Assembly: GCA_905235695.1 (NCBI GenBank)
Contig: CAJOMW010000015.1
Coordinates: forward strand, 1 to 17,583
From: an uncultured Clostridia bacterium
Lineage (GTDB): Bacteria > Bacillota > Clostridia > Oscillospirales > CAG-382
DNA length: 17,583 nt
Direction: 5' to 3'
Each line of letters begins with the position of its first letter. Position 1 is the stretch's first letter. Both the position numbers and the translations under genes were made by a program. Shown here piece by piece: positions 7,863 through 15,331 of this stretch. The notes beneath the pieces were generated by a model that saw only the letters and a list, made by a program, of their open reading frames with translations, had not been told where the DNA came from and searched no databases.

Positions 7863-9173
7863 ATGGATAAAATTGTCATAACGGGCAATAAACCATTGCA
7901 CGGCAGCATAGAAGTCAGCGGAATGAAAAACGCCGCTGTTGCCATTGTTTTCGGTACTATCCTCGCTGAGGACAAATGTACAATAGGCAATATACCTATG
8001 ATAAGCGATATATCCGATGCTTTTGATATACTCACGGCAGTCGGAGCCAAGATAAAGAGACTTGATAAAACTACTTACGAAATAGATACAACGAATTATA
8101 CGCCGTGCTCGGCGCCTTACGAGCTTGTCAGAAAGATGAGAGCGTCCTACTATATACTCGGCGCAGAGCTTGGGCGATTTGGAAGGGCAAGAGCGGCATA
8201 TCCGGGAGGATGCGATATAGGGGCACGTCCCATTGACCAGCACATAAAGGGCTTTAAGGCTCTCGGTGCAGAGGTGGATCCCCCGTCGTCAAATTCCGGA
8301 GGAAACATAAACGTGACGACAGAGGACGGATGCCTTTACGGAGATTCCGTGTACATGGATGTCGTTTCGGTCGGTGCGACAATAAATATAATCCTTGCGG
8401 CTTGCAGGGCTAAGGGGACGACGGTTATTGAAAGCGCAGCAAGGGAGCCGCACGTAGTTGACCTTGCGAACTTTCTGAACGCCTGCGGAGCAAATATTTC
8501 CGGCGCCGGAACAGATGTAATAAAGATACGAGGAGTTGAAAAGCTCCACGGCGTGCATTATGATATAATACCGGATATGATTGAGGCAGGCACATACATG
8601 ATGGCGGCTGCGGCAACGAAAGGCGATCTTACGATAACAAACGTTATACCCAAGCACCTTGACGCAGTTACGGCAAAGCTCCAGGAAATGGGCGTGACAG
8701 TCGAAGAATATGATGATGCGGTCAGAGTTTCGTCTGTTGGCTGCAGAATAAAGGGTACATACGTTAAGACGGCTCCGTATCCCGGATTCCCGACAGATAT
8801 GAATCCTCAGATAGGCGTGCTTATGTCTATAGCCGAGGGAGAATCTGTGATAAGAGAAGGCGTTTGGGACAACCGCTTCAAGTATGTCGATGAGCTCATA
8901 AGAATGGGAGCTTGCATCAAGAACGACACAAAGTCCGCAACATTTACCGGCGTCAGCAAGCTGTTCGGTGCGCCTGTATCGGCGTGCGATCTGAGAGCAG
9001 GTGCGGCGTTTATCATTGCGGGACTTGCGGCTGAGGGCGTTACGACAATAGATAATATCCAGCACATACAGAGGGGATATGAGGACATTGTCGGAAAGCT
9101 CAGAAACGTAGGAGCCTGCATTGAGCTCCAAAATGTTCCCGACGACGCCAACGTCCTTTCGAGTAAAATATGA
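7863..9173 (+). CDS. murA: UDP-N-acetylglucosamine 1-carboxyvinyltransferase
   Basis: MurA performs the first committed step of peptidoglycan synthesis: transfer of enolpyruvate from phosphoenolpyruvate to UDP-N-acetylglucosamine in the cytoplasm. The product has 436 residues. Key residues are intact: Lys22-Asn23 in SGMKNAA, the catalytic Cys117 in YPGGCDIGARPIDQHI (the site that fosfomycin alkylates), the Asp of PTDMNPQ, and the Arg of DLRAGAA. It is a normal two-lobed MurA of usual length. ATG 7863 is chosen because GGAGG at 7848-7852 is 10 bases upstream; a TTG at 7854 is too close. The gene follows the YycH/YycI-like pair by 87 bases, has its own promoter, and is ended by two tandem terminators. 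Since Cys is kept at this site, natural fosfomycin resistance by the Cys-to-Asp route is not expected. Confidence 0.97.
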   Translation: MDKIVITGNKPLHGSIEVSGMKNAAVAIVFGTILAEDKCTIGNIPMISDISDAFDILTAVGAKIKRLDKTTYEIDTTNYTPCSAPYELVRKMRASYYILGAELGRFGRARAAYPGGCDIGARPIDQHIKGFKALGAEVDPPSSNSGGNINVTTEDGCLYGDSVYMDVVSVGATINIILAACRAKGTTVIESAAREPHVVDLANFLNACGANISGAGTDVIKIRGVEKLHGVHYDIIPDMIEAGTYMMAAAATKGDLTITNVIPKHLDAVTAKLQEMGVTVEEYDDAVRVSSVGCRIKGTYVKTAPYPGFPTDMNPQIGVLMSIAEGESVIREGVWDNRFKYVDELIRMGACIKNDTKSATFTGVSKLFGAPVSACDLRAGAAFIIAGLAAEGVTTIDNIQHIQRGYEDIVGKLRNVGACIELQNVPDDANVLSSKI

Positions 9174-9186
9174 AGTCAATATCAGG

Positions 9187-9216
9187 GGTGTCACTTGCGT
9201 GGCACCTGTTTTTTTT
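9187..9216 (+). terminator. Intrinsic terminator downstream of murA (first of two)
   Basis: GGTGTCAC (9187-9194) pairs with GTGGCACC (9199-9206) with one G-U pair and a TTGC loop. TG and eight Ts (9209-9216) follow. This is a canonical Rho-independent terminator 13 bases after the murA stop codon. Confidence 0.9.
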
Positions 9217-9219
9217 GTC

Positions 9220-9248
9220 AAATTGCCGTGTAAATCGGCAATTTTTTT
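9220..9248 (+). terminator. Intrinsic terminator downstream of murA (second of two)
   Basis: AAATTGCCG (9220-9228) and CGGCAATTT (9236-9244) form a perfect 9-bp stem with a 7-base loop. A run of seven Ts (9242-9248) covers the end of the stem and its tail. It starts 3 bases after the first terminator's T-run, so the pair acts as a strong barrier before the next promoter. Confidence 0.9.
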
Positions 9249-9288
9249 GTTAAATTTTGAATTTTTATAAAAAAAGAGCAAGTTTATA

Positions 9289-9317
9289 TTGCAAAAAAAT
9301 ACGAAAAGTGATACAAT
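9289..9317 (+). promoter_or_regulatory. Sigma-A-type promoter for the large pseudo-helicase gene
   Basis: TTGCAA (9289-9294) and TACAAT (9312-9317) are separated by exactly 17 bases. A TG at 9309-9310 gives an extended -10. The upstream 50 bases are very A/T-rich with several A- and T-runs that could serve as an UP element. The site lies just after the murA terminators and about 50 bases before the likely start codon at 9370. The predicted transcript start is near 9324. The perfect palindrome TTGTGCACAA at 9331-9340, just past it, is a possible operator. Confidence 0.7.
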
Positions 9318-9369
9318 ATACCTTGTATAGTTGTGCACAATGCTCACCGAGGAAAAGAGGCAGCAGAAA

Positions 9370-12300
9370 ATGAACAATGTTATAACGAACATAAAGCCAA
9401 ATATAAGCATCGAAGCCGCTGCGCACTTCTCTGCGTCAAGCATTGCTTCAGGCATTATTCCCGTCACTGCGCTCGTTATCAATTATGTCCCTGACGGCGT
9501 TCTTGGTATTAGCGTCAGTATGGAGTGCAAAGCCGGTAATATAACGGTATTCAGATGCAGGGATAAGGTCTTTGACGGCGTCAGCACAGATGCATATAAT
9601 TACTACGGCGGGGACAACGTTACGATACGGTTTGACAGAGCGGACTTTGAATATGACGAAATTTTTCTTGCGAGCATAAAGCAGTGCAGCGACGCTGAAA
9701 TAACCGTCCATGCAAAGATTGGCACAATAAAGGCGGAGGCAAGTACGGTTATAAGGATATGCGCCGACGATGAGTGGGACGGAGTAGACGCACATCCCGA
9801 AAAGCTCGCTTCATTTATTGATCCCTGTTCCGAACATATAGAAGATATAGTTACCGAATCTTTTAACGAATGGCAGATATCCGAAGATAAAGCGCTTGAA
9901 TATATACGCAGTATCGTTAAAAATATCAGGGCAAAAAATATTATATGCTCGAAGAAAGAGTCCTACGGCCTCGATAAGCGCCAGACGGTAAAAGCTCCGG
10001 GCAAGCTGCTTGAGATGTCGTCTGTCATATCAACTCCGATAGAGCTTGCTGTCTTATTCTGCTCATGTGCGGAAAGGGCTGGTCTTGATCCCGTCATTAT
10101 ATTTTCACGTGCCGTAAACGGCATTGCCGGGGTTTACTGCGGTATATGGATCAACAAACAGTTTGATACAGTGCTCTCGGAGAGCCTCTCAATGCTTCGC
10201 GGTGCGATAGCAGGAAAAGAGATACTCGTGTTTGACCCGGTGATTGCATCGTCGGCTCAGAACGTAGATATAGAGCTTGCTGCCGATACGGCTTCCGAGT
10301 TTTTCATGAGAGCGTCAACGGAGCTCCTGTTTGTTCTTGACGTAAAGAACGCAAGAAAACACGGTATATATCCGATGAGCGGAAGAATTGCGGACGCTTC
10401 AACGGATATTTCGCCGGACGATAGGAAAAACGCCCGAAGCATAATGGCTGATATATATTCGGGACTTCTGGAAAAGCCGGTGTTTAAACTGCTTCACGGC
10501 GAGTACGGCGCATACGAGTATCTTCCGCTTATATCAGAGGATATTTTATCTGTAATAAATTCCGCAAGAGAAAACAGAGTAGCCTTCAAGCCGCTTGAAA
10601 TAAGCGAAAAAATAGGAAAATTCGCAGGTCTCACGGACAATTTCTGTTCATTTGCCCTAAAGGACGAGAAGGTCGTATCTTACAACAAATCCGAGAAAGA
10701 CGAAGTTATGAAGGCTCTTTCAGGCTTTAAGTCACGCATTGCGCTCTCAAAGGCGGTTAACACGGGAGTATATGAAAGCTCGTTCCACAAGAGCGCTTCA
10801 AAGATGGCGTTCTCAAAGGACGATAACGCATATCTTGCCGTCGGATTTCTGAGAATATATGAAGGTGCGGAGAACACCCCGAGATTCTTTCCGCTCTGCT
10901 TCTTAAAGGTATGCGTTGACAGCCGTTACGGATACGGATTCAGAATAGAGAGCGAAAGACCTGTTATAAACACGCTCCTCGTTTCTTATCTTGTGCGCCA
11001 CGACGTCAACACGTCGGATATCGAGAGCATACCCCGGGTATTTGAGCTCTTTGAAAAGCTCGCATCGTCTGCTTCAAAGAACGATGACGAAGATATTTTC
11101 AAATCTTCCGAGATAATAAGGGAAGCGGCGCTCATATATGCCGATCTCTCCGATTTTCTGCTTTGGGACGAGCTTCGGCGCTCTGCAAAGGTCATGCTCA
11201 GATCCGAGCAGTTCAGAAAGCTGCTCTCTCCCGAGAGAAATATGCGCATAGATGCGTACGATGACGACTACGTTTTCCCGCTTTATATGCCGGAAAGCTC
11301 AAACAGAGCGCTCCTCTATGACGGAAATGTAATAGTCAAAGGCATATCCGGAGCGGAAAAGCTTGATCTTATTGCAAATAAGGTGTCATATAATCTGTCA
11401 GGCGGAAAGAGGACGCTTATTGCTTCGCAAAGCAAAGAATTTTCAGATGCTTCGATTGCCCGAATTTCCGATGCCGGTATGGCAAATGCTTCTCTCATTA
11501 TATCAGAGGATACAACAGTCAGTGAAGTTATAGAAAATATAGAAAAGAAATGTGAAGAGCTGAAGGAGCTCAGCAGCGATTCGGCGTCGCCCATATCCAA
11601 GGAGCTTGCGGACGTTTCGGATAAGCTTATGACTTACGAAAGAAATCTGACAAAGCAGGATCCTTTGCTCGGAATATCGGTTTTAGAGGCAATAGAGTCT
11701 TACGCATCCGCCGGAGAAGGTATTTCGGATATTCCCGAGCTTGAGATCGACGAAGAAGCTTTCAGCGGCATAACTCAGGAAAAATTTTACTCATATTTCA
11801 GAACTGCCGAAAAGCTTATATCTGTCGCAAAGGAGGCGCTTGAAACTGCCGGCTTACCTCGCTCTGCGCCGCTGTCTTTGCATCCGCTGTACCTTGTCCG
11901 CCCGAGCGGCGAGCTTGATAAGGAGTTTGTGCTTACTGTAATCGACCGTATTCTTCCCGTACTTTCCGAATACAGAGAGGTATTCTTTGAGGAGAGCAGA
12001 GAACTCGGCATGGATATTACGGATATAAAGGACATAACCGCCGCAGGAGCTCTCAATGAGCTGTACAGACATATAATATCGTCGAGGGACGTGGAAATTC
12101 CGTTTGACGTGTCTGCTATGGATATATCCTCTTTTGCGTCCGATACAGACCGCATATCGAAGACCAAGGCGAGAATGGAGAATATCGAGTATCAGCTCAG
12201 ATTCCTTAATAAAGAGCTGTTTGACGACATTGATATAATCTTACCGGGATACAACTATTCATCCGACGGCACAGATACCAATTTCCTCAAAAAGTTCATT

Positions 12301-12381
12301 CTCAGAAAGAACAACAAGGACGTTCTTCTTCAGTACGTATCGAGCGAGAACAGGTCCGAATTTTATCGAAGATATATTTAA
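9370..12381 (+). CDS. N-terminal part of a large DUF4011-type pseudo-helicase, ended by a frameshift
   Basis: This frame gives 1,003 residues before an out-of-frame stop; the natural protein continues in the next frame. Residues about 20-135 form a beta-rich domain. Residues about 136-330 follow the transglutaminase-like region of large DUF4011 helicases: ADDEWDGVDAHPEKLASFI fits the family's W.G....PELLA.F, and the pattern ends in a GIW that fits GVW. The catalytic Cys segment (GTCLDLA in active members) reads STPIELA at 221-227, and the His of GHAFAGVW is also lost. NAYLAVGFLRIYE (486-498) fits the ALGFLEWYE segment, and LLWDELRRSA fits MWRDL. The Walker A site is degenerate: VKGISGAEKL (656-665) keeps G-x-x-G-x-x-K but lacks the Ser/Thr. 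Start 9370 is chosen for AGAGG at 9356-9360; ATG 9340 and TTG 9331 lack one. The family match is from memory of motif order. Confidence 0.75.
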   Translation: MNNVITNIKPNISIEAAAHFSASSIASGIIPVTALVINYVPDGVLGISVSMECKAGNITVFRCRDKVFDGVSTDAYNYYGGDNVTIRFDRADFEYDEIFLASIKQCSDAEITVHAKIGTIKAEASTVIRICADDEWDGVDAHPEKLASFIDPCSEHIEDIVTESFNEWQISEDKALEYIRSIVKNIRAKNIICSKKESYGLDKRQTVKAPGKLLEMSSVISTPIELAVLFCSCAERAGLDPVIIFSRAVNGIAGVYCGIWINKQFDTVLSESLSMLRGAIAGKEILVFDPVIASSAQNVDIELAADTASEFFMRASTELLFVLDVKNARKHGIYPMSGRIADASTDISPDDRKNARSIMADIYSGLLEKPVFKLLHGEYGAYEYLPLISEDILSVINSARENRVAFKPLEISEKIGKFAGLTDNFCSFALKDEKVVSYNKSEKDEVMKALSGFKSRIALSKAVNTGVYESSFHKSASKMAFSKDDNAYLAVGFLRIYEGAENTPRFFPLCFLKVCVDSRYGYGFRIESERPVINTLLVSYLVRHDVNTSDIESIPRVFELFEKLASSASKNDDEDIFKSSEIIREAALIYADLSDFLLWDELRRSAKVMLRSEQFRKLLSPERNMRIDAYDDDYVFPLYMPESSNRALLYDGNVIVKGISGAEKLDLIANKVSYNLSGGKRTLIASQSKEFSDASIARISDAGMANASLIISEDTTVSEVIENIEKKCEELKELSSDSASPISKELADVSDKLMTYERNLTKQDPLLGISVLEAIESYASAGEGISDIPELEIDEEAFSGITQEKFYSYFRTAEKLISVAKEALETAGLPRSAPLSLHPLYLVRPSGELDKEFVLTVIDRILPVLSEYREVFFEESRELGMDITDIKDITAAGALNELYRHIISSRDVEIPFDVSAMDISSFASDTDRISKTKARMENIEYQLRFLNKELFDDIDIILPGYNYSSDGTDTNFLKKFILRKNNKDVLLQYVSSENRSEFYRRYI
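12358..12367 (+). other. Frameshift point in the pseudo-helicase gene (TTTT run)
   Basis: The first frame reads GAA TTT TAT CGA and stops 15 bases later at 12379-12381. Removing one T from the TTTT run at 12361-12364 gives GAA TTT ATC GAA GAT (E-F-I-E-D) and joins the two frames into one of about 1,615 codons. The second frame has no ATG, GTG or TTG until a TTG at 12725 without a ribosome binding site, yet it looks fully coding before that. One extra base is therefore the simplest reading. Sequencing error, a fresh mutation and programmed +1 slippage of Phe-tRNA on UUUU are all possible; the last is least likely because no stop or obviously slow codon follows directly. Confidence 0.8.
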
Positions 12382-14218
12382 GCTCCTCGACGAGTATTTA
12401 AGACTTAAAAAATCAATAGGCGATTCTTCCGCATCACTTACGACCGATGAGAACGCCGTTCGCATAGCAAGGCTCATTTCCGATATAAAGGAGCAGCTTT
12501 TAAAAATATATCCGTCTTATACAGGCGATGACACCTTTATAGACCGCAAGGCAGGAAGGATACTCGGCTATATAAGAAAGATATCGTCAGATCCTGCTGT
12601 TTCCAAGAAGCTCACCGTCGCAAGGGCAAAGTTTGCCGAGGTATATTCGGACAACGAGTGCCTGCTTGAAAGACTTTCATCTCATATAGGTGCAAGCTTT
12701 TCGTCACTCCGCTTTGAAAACGGCTTGCTGAATTATGACGGACTTTCGCTTTATCTGAGAAAGCTTGCGGAAAATCTGCCGTTCACAAGCGAATGGGAAA
12801 AATGGCTTGAAGCCGAAAAGCAGGCGACTCCGGCAATTGCGTCGTTTGCACGCTATATCTGCGAAAAAGGCGCAGGAAACGACGTAGACAAGCTCTTTGC
12901 GAAGTCTCTTATAAAACCGGCAATAAAATACCTTACCGATAAATATGAGCTTAGCGGCGATATAGGATCGATAGAAAGGGCAAAGGCTAAATATCCGTCG
13001 CTTCTGAACAGGGCGCGCGAAATATCCGCAAACAATGCAAAGATAGCTTATGAACAGCGCCTGAAGCACTACGCCGAAACCGAAAACATTTCGGCAATGC
13101 TCGAAGACCGTGACATATCATTAGCTGCCTTTGTCAATAAATACGCTGATATCATAACGCACTTTTACCCGTGCGTATTTGTGAAAAATAAAGAAGTGAC
13201 CATGTATTTTGGCATTGACGCAAAATTTGATACCGTTATATTTGACGACTACGCAGGCAGCGGTATGCTGAATATGCCGCTTGCCGCGTTGACGGATAAC
13301 CTTATTGCGCTTTCATTTACAGAAAAGCAGAGCGAGTTTGCCGACACTTTGAGTTATGCCGGCGCGCTGATATGCAACGTATCTTACGGCGCATCAAAGT
13401 CCAATCAAATGATGTCCTCGTTCTTTGGTAAGAATAGCGTATGCTGCTCAAGGACAGATAATAAGGTAATACAGATAGTTTCCGTTAACGGCAGTATGAG
13501 ACGCAGTACTGATATGGCAAATCCCAAAGAAGCAGATACGTGCGTTGCAAAAGCATTTGAGCTGCTATCAAAGGGGCTCGGAAAGGTCGGAATATTTGCG
13601 TTTACGTCCGGTCAATACGCTTATATCCGCCACTCAATGTCAATACTCGCAGAGAAGAACGACGAAGCGAGGGATATGATGGCAAGCGGAGCGATAAAGG
13701 TATATGATGCGTCTGTGCCGTGCTTTGATAAGCTCGACGGAGCTGTAATATCATTTGGCGCGGCGCCGGATAAGAACGGTGTTGTTGGTCCGAACTGCGG
13801 CTTTGGCGCAAGCGGAGCTTCTTACGGAAGCCTTGCCAACATCGGAAATATTTTATGCGATAACTTGATATTCGTAACTTCTCTCGGCATGAAGGAGCTT
13901 TCAAAGTACAGAAGAATAAGCTTTGATTTTGAAAAAATGTATTACTTATTCCTCTTTGCACTTTACGGTGCGCTTCCGCTGAGCAAAAACACGGAGTACG
14001 GTATATTGCAGAAGAAGCTGCTTGAACAATACGAAAATTACGTATATTCCTGCGGAAAATACGAAAGCCGATTTACCGTCTGCGACAGGGAAACATCAAA
14101 ATTCGTATCGCTCGATTGCCTTGATGCCGACGATACCATACTCGGCACTCTCGCTTCGTCAAGCATAGCAGATGAAGACGTGACATTTGAACACGTATCA
14201 CCGTTAAAGCTGATATAA
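12362..14218 (+). CDS. C-terminal part of the DUF4011-type pseudo-helicase (after the frameshift)
   Basis: This stretch continues the gene at 9370 in the +1 frame for 618 codons, with the same codon habits. It has no start of its own; the earliest start-like codon is TTG 12725. Its C-terminal half follows the second RecA-like part of large DUF4011 helicases in order. KFDTVIFDDYAG (13223-13258) matches the Walker B strand FDLVIFDEAS, with Glu changed to Asp and Ser lost. KVGIFAFTSGQYAYI matches the SLGVVTFSQAQADLI strand. DGAVISFGAAPDKNG then matches RDVIFLSVGYGPDADG. Motif VI (NVAVTRARE in active members) reads NIGNILCDN at 13838-13864, so the arginine finger is gone, while the next strand NLIFVTSL is kept. 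The stop lies 42 bases before mreB. The fold appears to be conserved with no ATPase activity. Confidence 0.7.
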   Translation, partial: FIEDIFKLLDEYLRLKKSIGDSSASLTTDENAVRIARLISDIKEQLLKIYPSYTGDDTFIDRKAGRILGYIRKISSDPAVSKKLTVARAKFAEVYSDNECLLERLSSHIGASFSSLRFENGLLNYDGLSLYLRKLAENLPFTSEWEKWLEAEKQATPAIASFARYICEKGAGNDVDKLFAKSLIKPAIKYLTDKYELSGDIGSIERAKAKYPSLLNRAREISANNAKIAYEQRLKHYAETENISAMLEDRDISLAAFVNKYADIITHFYPCVFVKNKEVTMYFGIDAKFDTVIFDDYAGSGMLNMPLAALTDNLIALSFTEKQSEFADTLSYAGALICNVSYGASKSNQMMSSFFGKNSVCCSRTDNKVIQIVSVNGSMRRSTDMANPKEADTCVAKAFELLSKGLGKVGIFAFTSGQYAYIRHSMSILAEKNDEARDMMASGAIKVYDASVPCFDKLDGAVISFGAAPDKNGVVGPNCGFGASGASYGSLANIGNILCDNLIFVTSLGMKELSKYRRISFDFEKMYYLFLFALYGALPLSKNTEYGILQKKLLEQYENYVYSCGKYESRFTVCDRETSKFVSLDCLDADDTILGTLASSSIADEDVTFEHVSPLKLI

Positions 14219-14260
14219 ATTCCCGATTTTACATATATTGATTCTGAAAGGGTGTGACCT

Positions 14261-15280
14261 ATGCCTATAATTCAAGGTACTTGCATAGGAATAGATTTGG
14301 GCACGGCAAACAGTATAGTTTGCACCAAAGAAAAGGGCATAGTTATACGCGAGCCGTCCGTTGTGGCTTATGATAACAAGCAGGACAGAGTACTCGCAAT
14401 AGGCGAGGAAGCAAAGCGGATGATGGGGAAGACGCCTTTCGGCATAACTACCGTGAGGCCCCTCAGAGACGGAGTAATAGCGGATTTCGGACTGACTCTC
14501 GTCATGCTTAAAATGTTTATAAAAAAAGTAATGCGCTCGGCAATAATATCAAGGCCTAAAGTTATAGTTTGTATTCCTTACGGCATTACAGAGGTCGAAC
14601 AGAGAGCCGTTGAGAACGTTGCAATAGAAGCAGGCGCTTCCGGCGTTGCGCTCATAGATGAGCCTGTTGCGGCTGCAATCGGCGCAGGACTTCCCCTGAG
14701 GCAGTCCAAGGGCAACGTCATTGTGGATATAGGCGGAGGCACGACTGAGGTGGCGGTTGTTACCGGCGGCGGAGTTGCGGTTTCAAATTCCGTTAGGGTT
14801 GCCGGAGATAAGTGCGATCAGGCTATCGTGGAATACATAAGGAAGAAGTTTAATGTTCTTATAGGCGAGAGCACCGCCGAGGAGATAAAAATGGAGATTG
14901 GCTCGGTACACGAGTCAACGGATATAGGTATGCTCGAGGTGCGTGGAAGAAATCTTGCTACGGGACTTCCTTCGGTTTTCAACATATACTCAAAAGAGAT
15001 AAACGAAGCAATGTCCGGCCCGATAAACAGCATAATAGACGCTATAAAAGCTACCCTTGAAATAACGCCGCCGGAGCTCTGCGCCGACATATATGAGACC
15101 GGTATAACTCTTGCGGGCGGCGGAGCGCTGATATCGGGCTTTGCACAGCTTGTGCAGGACAAAACTCATCTGCCGGTATACATAGCAAAGCATCCGCTCG
15201 ACTGCGTTGCAGACGGCATTATCAAGGTCATGAACAGCAGCGCTTATAACGGCGTGCTTCATGAAGTAAAGCGCATATAA
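14261..15280 (+). CDS. mreB: MreB/Mbl family bacterial actin
   Basis: The product forms ATP-dependent membrane-bound filaments that direct the elongation machinery for side-wall peptidoglycan in rod-shaped cells. It has 339 residues, the normal length. The actin-fold ATP sites are intact: phosphate-1 GIDLGTAN (10-17), catalytic Glu in LIDEPVAAAIGAG (131-143), phosphate-2 VDIGGGTTEVAVV (155-167), the family motif IGESTAEEIKMEIGS (201-215) and adenosine loop LAGGGALISG (284-293). The N-terminus is short and polar, as in Mbl, with no amphipathic extension. AAAGGG at 14247-14252 is 8 bases before ATG 14261. It is not followed by mreC/mreD, so it is probably an Mbl-like paralogue rather than the mreBCD gene. 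It sits 42 bases after the pseudo-helicase with no terminator or clear promoter between, suggesting co-transcription. Confidence 0.94.
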   Translation: MPIIQGTCIGIDLGTANSIVCTKEKGIVIREPSVVAYDNKQDRVLAIGEEAKRMMGKTPFGITTVRPLRDGVIADFGLTLVMLKMFIKKVMRSAIISRPKVIVCIPYGITEVEQRAVENVAIEAGASGVALIDEPVAAAIGAGLPLRQSKGNVIVDIGGGTTEVAVVTGGGVAVSNSVRVAGDKCDQAIVEYIRKKFNVLIGESTAEEIKMEIGSVHESTDIGMLEVRGRNLATGLPSVFNIYSKEINEAMSGPINSIIDAIKATLEITPPELCADIYETGITLAGGGALISGFAQLVQDKTHLPVYIAKHPLDCVADGIIKVMNSSAYNGVLHEVKRI

Positions 15281-15304
15281 AGTCAATAACATTTATATAT
15301 ATTT

Positions 15305-15318
15305 TGCCAAAGTTGGCA
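15305..15318 (+). repeat. Inverted repeat just upstream of the gpmI ribosome binding site
   Basis: TGCCAA (15305-15310) and TTGGCA (15313-15318) are perfect reverse complements separated by AG. The pair ends one base before the GGAGG at 15320-15324. It could be an operator or a small hairpin next to the Shine-Dalgarno. With a 2-base loop it is poor as an RNA hairpin, so a DNA site is more plausible. There is no T-run, so it is not a terminator. Confidence 0.4.
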
Positions 15319-15331
15319 CGGAGGTTATCAG

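Noticed and set aside
9187..9248. Tandem hairpins as a riboswitch or attenuator for the downstream gene
   Set aside because: Both hairpins end before the promoter at 9289-9317 and lie right after the murA stop, so they are murA terminators, not a leader.
8289..9482. Long minus-strand open frame of 397 codons across murA
   Set aside because: It lies opposite murA, which has intact active-site motifs; its translation is Tyr/Cys/Arg-rich and typical of an antisense shadow, and it runs through both terminators.
12725..14218. Independent gene starting at TTG 12725
   Set aside because: No ribosome binding site, and the same frame is clearly coding for 360 bases upstream; one extra T at 12361-12364 explains it better as the tail of the previous gene.
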